Shown: in pieces, positions 52,538 through 60,532 of the stretch
How the letters are laid out: every line of letters begins with the position of its first letter
How positions within the stretch are numbered: the first letter of the stretch is position 1
Source of the DNA: Streptomyces werraensis
Lineage (GTDB): Bacteria; Actinomycetota; Actinomycetes; Streptomycetales; Streptomycetaceae
Reading direction: 5' to 3'
Assembly: GCA_014656175.1 (NCBI GenBank)
Contig: BNBX01000003.1
Coordinates: 502,161-566,160 of the forward strand
Length of the DNA stretch: 64,000 bases
Notes under the pieces: generated by a model
What the model was told of the DNA's origin: nothing
The model's input: the letters and a program-made list of their open reading frames with translations, nothing else
The model's database searches: none
Made by a program: the position numbers and the translations under genes

Positions 52538-53560
52538 TCAGGCGGAGCCGCGCAGCACCAGCTCCGTGCGGTGGATGACATGCCGCCAGGCCGTCGAGGG
52601 CTCCTCCATCTCCTCCAGGAGCAGCCGCACCATCGTGTGCCCGATCTCCTCGAGCGGCTGACGGACCGTCGTCAGTTTCGGGTCGGTGTGCTGGGCGAGC
52701 GGGAAGTCGTCGAACCCGATCACCGCCACGTCGTCCGGCACCCGCCGGCCCGCCGCCCGGAGCGCTCCCAACGCGCCCGCGGCCATGGTGTCCGACGCGG
52801 CGAACACTCCGTCGATCTCCGGCGCCCGCTCGATGAGCGCCGCCATCGCGCGATGCCCGCTGTCCGCCGAGAAGTCGCCCCGCACGGTCCAGGACTCCTG
52901 CGGCTCGACCCCCGCCCGCTCCATCGCCTCGCGGTAGCCGCGCAGCCGGCACTGGGCGACGTACATGTCGGGCGGCCCCGTGATGGTCGCGACGGCACGG
53001 CGGCCGGTGTCCAGCAGGTGCGACACGGCGGCGCGCGCCCCTCCGACGTTGTCCGCGTCGACGTAGGTCACGCTCTCGTCCCCCGAGCGCCGCCCCAGCA
53101 GCACGGTGGGCAGACCCACTTCCGCCAGCATGTCGGGCAGCGGGTCCGTGGCGTGCACGGACATCAGCATCACGCCGTCGACCCGGCCGCCGCGCGCGTA
53201 CTCGACGAGCCGCTGCCGCTCGGTGTCCGTGCGCACCAGGGTGAGCAGCAACTGCACCTCGGTCTCCGTCAGGGCGTCCCCGACGGACCGCACGATCTCC
53301 GAGAAGAAGGGCTCGCCGAACTGCCGCCAGTCCGGCTCCGTCATGACCAGCGCGACCGCGTCGGCACGCCGTCCGGCCAGCGTGCGGGCGGCCAGATTGG
53401 GGACGTACCCCAACTCGGCGATGGCGCGCTGCACGGCGCGGCGGGTCGTGTCCTTGACCCCCGCCGCGTTGTTGATGACGCGGGAGACGGTGCCCCGCCC
53501 CACACCGGCGAGCGCCGCCACCTCCTCGAGCGTCGGTGTGCCCGGACGCCGCCTGAGCAT
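52538..53560 (-). CDS. LacI-family transcriptional regulator beside GH127
   Basis: 340-aa repressor. The HTH is PTLEEVAALAGVGRGTVSRVINNAAGVKDTTRRAVQRAIAELGYVPNLAARTLA (residues about 9-62). The sensor domain has VTYVDADNVGGARAAVSHLL, IDGVFAASDTMAAGALGALR and VAVIGFDDFPLAQHTDPKLTTVRQPLEEIG. The ATG at 53560 was chosen; an upstream in-frame start at 53716 gives only an Arg/Gly-rich extension. It is divergent from the GH127 gene and could control it. It is not an obvious CebR, so the boxes before celB may be served by another gene. Confidence 0.9.
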   Translation of the reverse strand: MLRRRPGTPTLEEVAALAGVGRGTVSRVINNAAGVKDTTRRAVQRAIAELGYVPNLAARTLAGRRADAVALVMTEPDWRQFGEPFFSEIVRSVGDALTETEVQLLLTLVRTDTERQRLVEYARGGRVDGVMLMSVHATDPLPDMLAEVGLPTVLLGRRSGDESVTYVDADNVGGARAAVSHLLDTGRRAVATITGPPDMYVAQCRLRGYREAMERAGVEPQESWTVRGDFSADSGHRAMAALIERAPEIDGVFAASDTMAAGALGALRAAGRRVPDDVAVIGFDDFPLAQHTDPKLTTVRQPLEEIGHTMVRLLLEEMEEPSTAWRHVIHRTELVLRGSA

Positions 53561-53730
53561 GACCACCCCCACGAGATCACTTGATCCTACGGCCCCAGTC
53601 ATGCCCGTATCGACCGTTCCCGCAACCCGCCCGCCCCGCAGGGCCGTTCGCGGCCCGCTACCGGAGCGGAACGGCGTGTCCGGACCCTGGACAGGCCCCC
53701 GGCGCCGTGCTCTCATCCCGACTGGGCCTT

Positions 53731-53740
53731 ACAACGTTGT
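53731..53740. promoter_or_regulatory. Palindrome ACAACGTTGT before the GH127 gene
   Basis: A perfect 10-base palindrome within TTACAACGTTGTGCAA, about 80 bases before the GH127 start and in the region shared with the divergent LacI gene. A LacI operator is the likely role. Confidence 0.55.
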
Positions 53741-53820
53741 GCAAACCGAACGGCGAGCCACCCGCCCGTCCCGCGCATCCCCGCGCAGAGGAACGGACGA
53801 CGACGAACAGGAGCCCGCGC

Positions 53821-56208
53821 ATGCCCGTCACCAGACGCACCCTCCTCGGCGCCGGAGCCGCAGGCCTCGGCGCGGCCGCACTCGGCGGCCCCTTCACCCC
53901 CGCCTCCGCCGCAGCGAGGCGCGCCGCGGCGCCCCTCCCGGACGCCTTCCGTCGACTGCCCTCCGGCAGCGTCACCCCGCGCGGCTGGCTGGCCGGCCAG
54001 CTGCGCCTCCAGCTCGACGGACTGTGCGGCCGCTACGAGGAGATCTCCCACTTCCTCGACTTCGCCACCACGGGCTGGGTCCACCCCGACCGCCCCGGCT
54101 GGGAGGAACTGCCGTACTGGCTGCGCGGATACGTGCCGCTCGCCGTGGCCACCGGCGACTCCGCCGCCCTCGCGAACGCACGCCGGTGGATCGACGCGAT
54201 CCTCGCCACCCAGCAGCCCGACGGCTTCTTCGGACCGCGCGCCCTGCGCACCTCCCTGGGCGGCGGCCCCGACTTCTGGCCGTACCTTCCGCTGCTCCAA
54301 GCCCTGCGGACCCACGAGGAGTTCACGGGCGACGAGCGCGTCGTGCCCTTCCTCCTCGCGTTTCTCCGCCACATGAACGCCCAGGGTCCCGGAGCCTTCG
54401 ACACCATCTCCTACCGTTGGGGCGACGGCCTGGACATCGCCGTATGGCTGTACCGCCGCACGGGGGAGACCTTCCTCCTCGACCTCGCCGCCAAGATGCA
54501 CACCCTGGGCGCCGACTGGACCGGCCCGACCCCTTCGCGCCACAACGTCAACATCGCCCAGGGCTTTCGCGAACCCGCCCAGTACGCCCAGGTGACCGGC
54601 TCGGCCGAGCTGACCCGCGCCACCTACCGCGCCTACGACACCGTCATGGCCGAGTACGGCAGGTTCCCCGGTGGCGGCATGGCGGGCGACGAGAACTGCC
54701 GGCCCGGCTTCACCGACCCGCGGCAGGGCTTCGAGACCTGCGGCGTCGTCGAGCTCATGGCCTCGCACGAACTCCTCGTCCGCATCACCGGGGACCCCGT
54801 GTGGGCCGACCGCTGCGAGGACCTGGCGTTCAACACGCTCCCCGCGTCCCTCGACCCGCAGGGCAGGGCCGTCCACTACATCACCAGCGCCAACGGTGTC
54901 GACCTGGACGACCGCACCAAGACGCAGGGCCAGTTCCAGAACGGCTTCGCCATGCAGGCGTACCACGCGGGCGTCGACCAGTACCGCTGCTGCCCCCACA
55001 ACTACGGTATGGGCTGGCCCTACTTCACCGAGGAGCTGTGGCTCGGCACCGACGACGGTGGACTGGCTGCCGCGATGTACGCGCCCAGCACCGTCCGCGT
55101 CCAGGTCGCCGGCGGCACCACGGTCGGCGTCACCGAGGACACCGGTTACCCCTTCACCGACACCGTCCGCCTCACCGTCTCCACCCCGCGCCCGGTACGC
55201 TTCCCGCTTCGCCTGCGGGTCCCCGGCTGGTGCCGCTCACCCGAACTCCGGGTCGCCGGGCGGGCGGTGAGCGCGCCGGACGGACCGGGCTGGGCGAGCG
55301 TGACACGCACCTGGCGCGACGGTGACGTGGTCACCCTGCGCCTGCCGCAGCGCACCGAGGTGCGGGCCCTGCCGGATCAGCACGGCGCCGTGACCGTCCA
55401 GCACGGGCCGCTGACGTACTCCCTGGAGATCGGTGAACGGTACGACCGTTACGCGGGCGACGACACCTTCCCCGCCTACGAGGTGCACGCCACCACACCC
55501 TGGAACTACGGCCTCGCCCCCTCGCCCCGACCGGAGTTCACCCGCACCCCAGGCCCCGTCCCCGACAACCCCTTCACCCACGCCACCACCCCCGTCCGCA
55601 TCACCGCCGACGCCCGCCGCGTCACCGAGTGGACCGCCGACGACGAGCACGTCGTCACCCCCCTCCAGGACAGCCCCGCCCGCAGCGACGCCCCGGTGGA
55701 GCGCGTCACCCTGATCCCGATGGGCGCGGCACGGCTGCGGATCACCGCGCTGCCCACGGCGTCCCCGGACGGCCGGCCCTGGACGCCCGAGCCGCCGTAC
55801 CGCCGGATCGAGAACCGGCACAGCCGCAAGGTCCTCGCGGTGGACGGCATGTCCACGGAGAACAGCGCCCGCGTGGTGCAGTTCGCGAACACCGGCACCG
55901 GCGACCACGCCTGGCAGCTGGTCGACAGGGGGGAGGGCTGGTACCTGATCCGCAACGGCCACAGCGGCAAGGTGCTCGGCGTCGACGGCATGTCCACGGC
56001 CGACAGCGCACGGGTGGTCCAGTACGAGGACAACGGGACCCCCGACCACCTCTGGACCCTGGTGGACAACGGCGACGGCTGGTACCGCATCCGCAATCGC
56101 CACAGCGGCAAGGTCCTGGGCGTGGACGGCATGTCGACGGCCGACAGCGCGCAGGTCGTCCAGTTCACGGACAACGGCACGGAGGACCACGTGTGGCGCT
56201 TCCTGTGA
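53821..56208 (+). CDS. Tat-exported GH127 beta-L-arabinofuranosidase with ricin-like repeats
   Basis: 795-aa secreted enzyme. The N-terminus VTRRTLLGAGAAGLGAAALGG is a Tat signal. The GH127/DUF1680 domain (about 40-640) has the zinc/catalytic pattern: Glu305 and Cys307 in RQGFETCGVVELMASHE, the paired Cys390-Cys391 in QYRCCPHNYGMGW, and Glu291 in GDENCRPGF as a candidate acid/base. In HypBA1 the equivalent Cys is the nucleophile. The last 135 residues are three near-identical ricin-like repeats of about 47 aa (IRNRHSGKVLGVDGMSTADS). AGGAG precedes the ATG. Removal of arabinose from arabinogalactan or extensin is likely, complementing the galactan locus. Confidence 0.88.
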   Translation: MPVTRRTLLGAGAAGLGAAALGGPFTPASAAARRAAAPLPDAFRRLPSGSVTPRGWLAGQLRLQLDGLCGRYEEISHFLDFATTGWVHPDRPGWEELPYWLRGYVPLAVATGDSAALANARRWIDAILATQQPDGFFGPRALRTSLGGGPDFWPYLPLLQALRTHEEFTGDERVVPFLLAFLRHMNAQGPGAFDTISYRWGDGLDIAVWLYRRTGETFLLDLAAKMHTLGADWTGPTPSRHNVNIAQGFREPAQYAQVTGSAELTRATYRAYDTVMAEYGRFPGGGMAGDENCRPGFTDPRQGFETCGVVELMASHELLVRITGDPVWADRCEDLAFNTLPASLDPQGRAVHYITSANGVDLDDRTKTQGQFQNGFAMQAYHAGVDQYRCCPHNYGMGWPYFTEELWLGTDDGGLAAAMYAPSTVRVQVAGGTTVGVTEDTGYPFTDTVRLTVSTPRPVRFPLRLRVPGWCRSPELRVAGRAVSAPDGPGWASVTRTWRDGDVVTLRLPQRTEVRALPDQHGAVTVQHGPLTYSLEIGERYDRYAGDDTFPAYEVHATTPWNYGLAPSPRPEFTRTPGPVPDNPFTHATTPVRITADARRVTEWTADDEHVVTPLQDSPARSDAPVERVTLIPMGAARLRITALPTASPDGRPWTPEPPYRRIENRHSRKVLAVDGMSTENSARVVQFANTGTGDHAWQLVDRGEGWYLIRNGHSGKVLGVDGMSTADSARVVQYEDNGTPDHLWTLVDNGDGWYRIRNRHSGKVLGVDGMSTADSAQVVQFTDNGTEDHVWRFL
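55797..56205 (+). repeat. Three tandem ricin-like repeats within GH127
   Basis: Units at about 55797-55938, 55939-56079 and 56080-56205. The second and third share HSGKVLGVDGMSTADSA exactly at the protein level and are close in DNA, so the last duplication is recent. Confidence 0.8.
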
Positions 56209-56241
56209 AGCGCCCCACGAGGGGCGCGGGGAGCCGCGCGA

Positions 56242-57225
56242 TCACCCCCCGCTGACCCGCACCGGACGACGGCCGGACCCCGCCCGCGCGCCCCGCGACC
56301 TCCGCACGAGATCCCCCGCCGCCGCCTCCCACCCCGCCCAGTCGAAGGTGAACCCCGCGTCCCGCAGCCGCCCGGACACCACCCGCCGGCTCTTCAACAG
56401 CAACTCCGTGTCCGAGCGCAGCACGAACGCCCCCACCTCCGCCATCCACCGGCTCGCCGGCAACCCCAGCGGCATCCCCCAAGCCCTTCGCAGCACCCTC
56501 ATGAACTCCCGCTGAGGAAGCGGCCCGGGCGCGGCGAGATTCACCGCGCCCTCCACGTCCTCCCGAGCGATCAGAAACTCCACCGCCCGCACGAAGTCCT
56601 CGTCGTGGATCCACGACACGTACTGCCCGCCGCCGGCGACCGGCCCGCCCAGTCCCAGCCGGGCGAGCCGCAGCAGCACGTCGAACACGCCGCCCCGGTC
56701 CGGGCTCATCACCATCGCCGCCCGCAGGGCCACTTTCCGCGTGCCGGGCGTCGCCGCTTCCTCCTGCGCCCGCTCCCAGTTCTTCGCGATCCGGACGCTG
56801 TACGCCCAGTGGTCGGGAACGCCGCTCTCCGTGCCGCCGATGACGCCGGTCGCCTCGTCGTTGGCCGCGTCGAAGCGGTGGGCGTAGATCGTCGCGGTGC
56901 TCATCTGGAGCCACACCTTCGGCGGCCGGCGAGCCGAAGCGATCGCCTCGCCCACGACCCGTGCCGAGTCGACGCGCGAGTCCATCATGGCGCGCAGATT
57001 TTCCGGCGTGTAACGGCAGGAGACGCTCCGCCCGGCCAGATTGATCACGACGTCCGCGCCGTCCACCGCCTCGGCCCAAGGGCCCAGGTTCACCCCGTCC
57101 CATGCGACGTCCCCTGGGCGGCGAGGCCGCCTGGTCAGCACGACGACCTCATGTCCGGCCGCGCTCAGCGCACGGTCCAGGATCGTGCCCACCTGTCCGG
57201 TCCCCCCGGGCAGAACGATCTTCAT
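56242..57225 (-). CDS. TIGR01777-family NAD(P)-binding epimerase-like protein (SDR39U1/YfcH type)
   Basis: 327-aa atypical short-chain dehydrogenase. It starts MKIVLPGGTGQVGTILDRALSAAGHEVVVLTRRP with the GGTGxxG nucleotide-binding motif. VVINLAGRSVSCRYTPENLRAMMDSRVDSARVVGEAI is diagnostic of the YfcH group. The C-terminal DUF1731-type domain reads WMAEVGAFVLRSDTELLLKSRRVVSGRLRDAGFTFDW. Substrate unknown; members are linked to cell division or septum placement in some bacteria only by inference. A perfect TetR-like palindrome lies just upstream. Confidence 0.9.
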   Translation of the reverse strand: MKIVLPGGTGQVGTILDRALSAAGHEVVVLTRRPRRPGDVAWDGVNLGPWAEAVDGADVVINLAGRSVSCRYTPENLRAMMDSRVDSARVVGEAIASARRPPKVWLQMSTATIYAHRFDAANDEATGVIGGTESGVPDHWAYSVRIAKNWERAQEEAATPGTRKVALRAAMVMSPDRGGVFDVLLRLARLGLGGPVAGGGQYVSWIHDEDFVRAVEFLIAREDVEGAVNLAAPGPLPQREFMRVLRRAWGMPLGLPASRWMAEVGAFVLRSDTELLLKSRRVVSGRLRDAGFTFDWAGWEAAAGDLVRRSRGARAGSGRRPVRVSGG

Positions 57226-57271
57226 AGGGCCCCTCCGGCCTCTTCGAGTGCCCTCACCCTATCCCGCATTT

Positions 57272-57285
57272 TTGAACGCGTTCAA
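57272..57285. promoter_or_regulatory. Perfect palindrome TTGAACGCGTTCAA
   Basis: 14-base palindrome 47 bases before the start of the epimerase-like gene. The form fits a TetR-family operator. No TetR gene lies in the window, so the regulator is elsewhere. The site also lies 45 bases downstream of the VOC gene stop. Confidence 0.65.
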
Positions 57286-57329
57286 CTGTGGGGTGCGGTG
57301 AGGTCGGGAACGGCCGAAGGGGGCCGGCT

Positions 57330-57719
57330 CTACGCCTGCGAGGCGATCTGGATCAGATTCCCGCACGTGTCGTCGAAGACGGCGGTCGTGACGGGCCCCA
57401 TCTCCAGCGGGTCCTGGGTGAAGCGGACTCCCCGCTCCCGCAGGCGCTCGTACTCCGCCCGTACGTCGTCCACCGCGAACTGGGCGAGGGGGATGCCGTC
57501 GGCCACGAGGGCGTCCCGGTAGGGCTTGACCGCGGGGTGGTGGGACGGCTCCAGCAGCAGCTCGGTGCCGTCCGGCTCCTCGGGTGAGACGACGGTGAGC
57601 CACCGGTCCGTCTCGCCCAGCGGCACGTCGTGCTTCTTCACGAAGCCGAGGACGTCGGTGTAGAAGCGCAGGGCCTTCGCCTGGTCGTCGACGAAGACGC
57701 TGGTCAGGTGGATCTTCAT
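57330..57719 (-). CDS. VOC-family (glyoxalase/bleomycin-resistance fold) protein
   Basis: 129-aa vicinal-oxygen-chelate protein. MKIHLTSVFVDDQAKALRFYTDVLGFVKKHDVPLGETDRWLTVVSPEEPDGTELLLEP carries the first betaalphabetabetabeta unit, and VRAEYERLRERGVRFTQDPLEMGPVTTAVFDDTCGNLIQI the second, with a conserved metal-ligand Glu replaced by Asn near the end (GNLIQI). Co-transcribed with the ArsR gene, whose stop overlaps its start by four bases. PhnB-like proteins paired with ArsR regulators are common; substrate unknown. Confidence 0.9.
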   Translation of the reverse strand: MKIHLTSVFVDDQAKALRFYTDVLGFVKKHDVPLGETDRWLTVVSPEEPDGTELLLEPSHHPAVKPYRDALVADGIPLAQFAVDDVRAEYERLRERGVRFTQDPLEMGPVTTAVFDDTCGNLIQIASQA

Positions 57720-58018
57720 GAGGGTTCCTTCTCCGGTGCGGGGGCAGGGGGGTCGAGCCAGCGCTCGGTGATGTGCCGCAGCGGCGTGACGTTCAGGTCG
57801 TGGAACTTGTACCGGCCCTCCCGCCGGGTCTCGACGAGCCCGGCGGCCTCCAGGACGGCGAGGTGCTGCGACACCGCCTGACGTGAGATGCCGAGCCCGT
57901 GCTTCATGCTCAGGCGCGCGCAGATCTCGAACAGTGTCTGTCCGGACTTGTCCGTCAGCTCGTCGAGGATCGTGCGGCGGGTTCCGTCCGCCAGAGCTTT
58001 GAAGAGGTCGTCGGCCAT
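57716..58018 (-). CDS. ArsR-family transcriptional regulator
   Basis: 100-aa winged-helix regulator. MADDLFKALADGTRRTILDELTDKSGQTLFEICARLSMKHGLGISRQAVSQHLAVLEAAGLVETRREGRYKFHDLNVTPLRHITERWL is a complete ArsR HTH. It lacks the CxC metal motif of ArsR/SmtB sensors, so a non-metal signal is likely. It overlaps the VOC gene by four bases, forming a two-gene operon that it probably represses itself. Confidence 0.92.
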   Translation of the reverse strand: MADDLFKALADGTRRTILDELTDKSGQTLFEICARLSMKHGLGISRQAVSQHLAVLEAAGLVETRREGRYKFHDLNVTPLRHITERWLDPPAPAPEKEPS

Positions 58019-58080
58019 GCCCCCACTATAGGCAAGTGTTCACTTGCATATCAATGTGCAAGCCACCGCCGACCATGCGA

Positions 58081-58113
58081 AAGCCGCCCCCGGCGAGCTG
58101 ACGGGGGCGGCTT
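58081..58113 (-). terminator. 11-bp stem-loop after the DoxX gene
   Basis: Exact arms AAGCCGCCCCC (58081-58091) and its complement (58103-58113), 11-base loop, 18 bases beyond the DoxX stop on the minus strand. Confidence 0.75.
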
Positions 58114-58131
58114 CCGGGTCGGCCGGCACAG

Positions 58132-58554
58132 CTAGCCGCGGCCTCCGGGCGCGGCCGGGGCGTCCTGCCGGAGAAGGCCCGACACGGCCAGGGCCCCGGG
58201 CCCGGAGAACACCAGCAGCAGGAATCCCCAGCAGAACAGCGCCGGCGACAGGCCGCCGTTCTGGAGGGGGAAGAGGCCGTCCGGCTGGTGCTCGGTGAAG
58301 TAGGCGAAGGCCATGGCACCCGAGCTGAGGAACGCGGCGGCCCGGGTGAGGACCCCGAGCAGGACGAGCGCACCGCAGACCAGCTCGATCACCCCCGCAT
58401 ACCAGAAGGGCCAGTCACCGGCGGGCGTGGCGTCCCGGGCCAGCACGCCGAACAGGGTGGCCGCACCCTCGCTGGTGAACAGCAGCCCGATGACGATGCG
58501 GAACAGACCGAGGACCAGTGGCTGGTGACGGTCGAGCCGGTCGGTGACGCCCAT
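58132..58554 (-). CDS. DoxX-family membrane protein
   Basis: 140-aa protein with four membrane segments: LGLFRIVIGLLFTSEGAATLFG, WYAGVIELVCGALVLLGVL, AAAFLSSGAMAFAYFTEH, ALFCWGFLLLVFSGPGALAVSG. This is the standard DoxX/DoxD layout. In mycobacteria a DoxX protein joins a redox complex with SodA and SseA, but the role here is unknown. The ATG at 58554 (MGVTDRLDRHQPLVLGL) is preferred to a start 72 bases upstream because the extension is low-complexity. Confidence 0.88.
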   Translation of the reverse strand: MGVTDRLDRHQPLVLGLFRIVIGLLFTSEGAATLFGVLARDATPAGDWPFWYAGVIELVCGALVLLGVLTRAAAFLSSGAMAFAYFTEHQPDGLFPLQNGGLSPALFCWGFLLLVFSGPGALAVSGLLRQDAPAAPGGRG

Positions 58555-58723
58555 GGTGGAACTCCTTGCAGTGGCCGGTGCGCAGGGCAGGGGAAGGGGG
58601 CGGCGCGGAGGCCGTCCGCCCTCCACTAACGTGCGTGCCGACCGCCCCGTTCAGTGGTTCAGGGCCCCGTAGGACACAGGTCGGCAACGGTCTTCCGGGC
58701 GACGGCTGGCAGACTCCTCCCTC

Positions 58724-59170
58724 ATGAGCGACAGAGCTGTCCGTCCGGCCCGCCTCGCGGGTGGGAGCGGGCCGCCCGAACCGGACGCGCGGGGGCGTAC
58801 GCGGCTCCTGGCAGCGGTCGCGGCGCTGGGGACCGTCGGAGCGGGACTGGGCCTGCGGGCGGTGGCGACGGGTGACGTCGCCAAGTACGGCGGGGACGCG
58901 CTGTACACGCTCCTGATCCTCGCCCTCGTCGTGCTGCTGTCCCCGCGCTCGACTCCCGGGCGGGCGGCGGGGATCGCGCTCGCGGTGAGCTGGGCGGTGG
59001 AACTGCTCCAGCTCACCGGGCTGCCCGCCGAGCTGTCCGCCCGCAGCACCGCCGCCCGCCTGGTCCTCGGCTCGACCTCCAACGCACCGGACCTGTTCTG
59101 GTACGCGGTCGGCGCGTGCGCCGGCGGGCTCGTCCTCCGCGCGTTCGTCCGCTGTCGAACGACCAGGTGA
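58724..59170 (+). CDS. DUF2809-family membrane protein
   Basis: 148-aa small membrane protein. After a hydrophilic 28-residue start come LLAAVAALGTVGAGLGLRA, GGDALYTLLILALVVLLSP, AAGIALAVSWAVELLQL and APDLFWYAVGACAGGLVLRAF. The pattern KYGGDALYT...WAVELLQLTG is that of DUF2809. Function unknown; genes of this family occur beside varied partners. Confidence 0.85.
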   Translation: MSDRAVRPARLAGGSGPPEPDARGRTRLLAAVAALGTVGAGLGLRAVATGDVAKYGGDALYTLLILALVVLLSPRSTPGRAAGIALAVSWAVELLQLTGLPAELSARSTAARLVLGSTSNAPDLFWYAVGACAGGLVLRAFVRCRTTR

Positions 59171-59532
59171 GCCGCGCGACCACCTGTCGCCGACCGGCGA
59201 CGCACGCCGCATCACGCCCGGAGCTGGAGTCGGCGTCGCCTCGGGCGCCGAGCCCCAGGAGCCGGAGGCGTTCCGCCGGCGGGCCCCGGCGACGGTCCAG
59301 CCGTCCGGGGTGCGACGGCCGGAGCCGGTCGGCACCATGGAAACGCGTACTCCGTGTCGCCGGCGGTCCCTCGTCCTCGGCCTCGACGGAGCACCACTGC
59401 GGCCCGGAGGAGCCTGGAGACTGCCGATCATGAGCAGGCCGTGTGCCGGAGGCCCGTCGGATCTGGACGCGGAAGCCCGCACCTTCGATCATCACCGCAG
59501 GCGCCTGCCGGCCGTCACCAAGGAGCACGCTC
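59171..59532. other. Gene-free stretch before the esterase gene
   Basis: 362 bases with no convincing gene, terminator or operator. AAGGAGCACGCTC before 59533 is the ribosome-binding site of the esterase gene. Confidence 0.5.
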
Positions 59533-60483
59533 ATGAGCAAGCCGATCCTCGAGCAGGCGGCGCAGGAGTTCGCCGATGCCGCCTCACAGCCTCCGTTCGT
59601 CTACCAGCTGGGGCCCGAAGGCGCGCGCAAGGCCCTGGACGAGGTGCAGGCCGCCCCGATCGACAAGCCCGACGTGGACGAGGAGTGGGTGACCGTCACC
59701 GCCGACGTGGGTGACGTGCGGGTACGCATCGTCGAACCCCTCGGATCCACGCACCCCCTTCCCGTCGTCCTCTACGTGCACGGCGGGGGATGGGTGCTCG
59801 GCAACGCCATGACCCACGACCGGCTGGTGCGCGAGCTGGCGACCGGAGCCGACGCGGCCGTCGTGTTCGTCGAGTACGACCGCTCGCCGGAAGCCCGCTG
59901 TCCCGTCGCCGTCGAACAGGCCTACGCCACCGCGCGGTGGATCACCGACAACGGAGCGCAGCAGGGGCTCGACAGCGCGCGCATGGCCGTCGCGGGCGAC
60001 TCGGCGGGCGGGAACATGACGGCCGCGCTGACCCTCATGGCCAAGCAGCGTGGCGACGTCACCTTCGTCCACCAGTCCATGTACTACCCCGCGACCGATG
60101 CGGCCCAGGACACCGCCAGCTACAAGGAATTCGCCGACGGGCCCCACCTCACGGCCAAGGCCATGGCGTGGTTCTGGGACTGCTACACGACCGGCCCGGC
60201 CCAGCGGGCCGGGACCACCGCCTCACCGCTGCGAGCCGGTCTCGACGAACTCCGCGGCCTCCCCCCGGCCCTCGTCGTCGTCGACGAGAACGACGTTCTG
60301 CGCGACGAGGGCGAGGCCTACGCGCGCAAGCTGCTGCAGGCGGGGGTCCCGACGACGAGCATCCGCTACAACGCCACCCTGCACGACTTCATGATGCTGA
60401 ACCCCGTGCGGGGCACCCGTGCGGCCACCGCGGCCGTCGAGCAGGCCGTCCGTACCCTCCGTACCGCCCTCCGGACCGACTGA
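59533..60483 (+). CDS. Alpha/beta-hydrolase, hormone-sensitive-lipase (type IV esterase) family
   Basis: 316-aa intracellular carboxylesterase. It has the oxyanion motif HGGGW (83-87) and the nucleophile elbow GDSAGG with Ser157. The acid is likely Asp in LVVVDENDVLRDEG and the base His in ATLHDFMMLNP. There is no signal peptide. The ATG at 59533 has AAGGAG at proper spacing. Similar enzymes act on short acyl esters; substrate unknown. Confidence 0.9.
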   Translation: MSKPILEQAAQEFADAASQPPFVYQLGPEGARKALDEVQAAPIDKPDVDEEWVTVTADVGDVRVRIVEPLGSTHPLPVVLYVHGGGWVLGNAMTHDRLVRELATGADAAVVFVEYDRSPEARCPVAVEQAYATARWITDNGAQQGLDSARMAVAGDSAGGNMTAALTLMAKQRGDVTFVHQSMYYPATDAAQDTASYKEFADGPHLTAKAMAWFWDCYTTGPAQRAGTTASPLRAGLDELRGLPPALVVVDENDVLRDEGEAYARKLLQAGVPTTSIRYNATLHDFMMLNPVRGTRAATAAVEQAVRTLRTALRTD

Positions 60484-60532
60484 ACGGGCCCGGCAGGGCG
60501 GGACTTCGCGGATGGGGGGAGAGCACGCGCGC

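Noticed and set aside
52538..53560. The LacI gene as CebR itself
   Set aside because: It lies beside celB and CebR boxes, but cebR normally sits with the cellobiose importer and this protein faces GH127 with a different palindrome; left as an unnamed LacI regulator.
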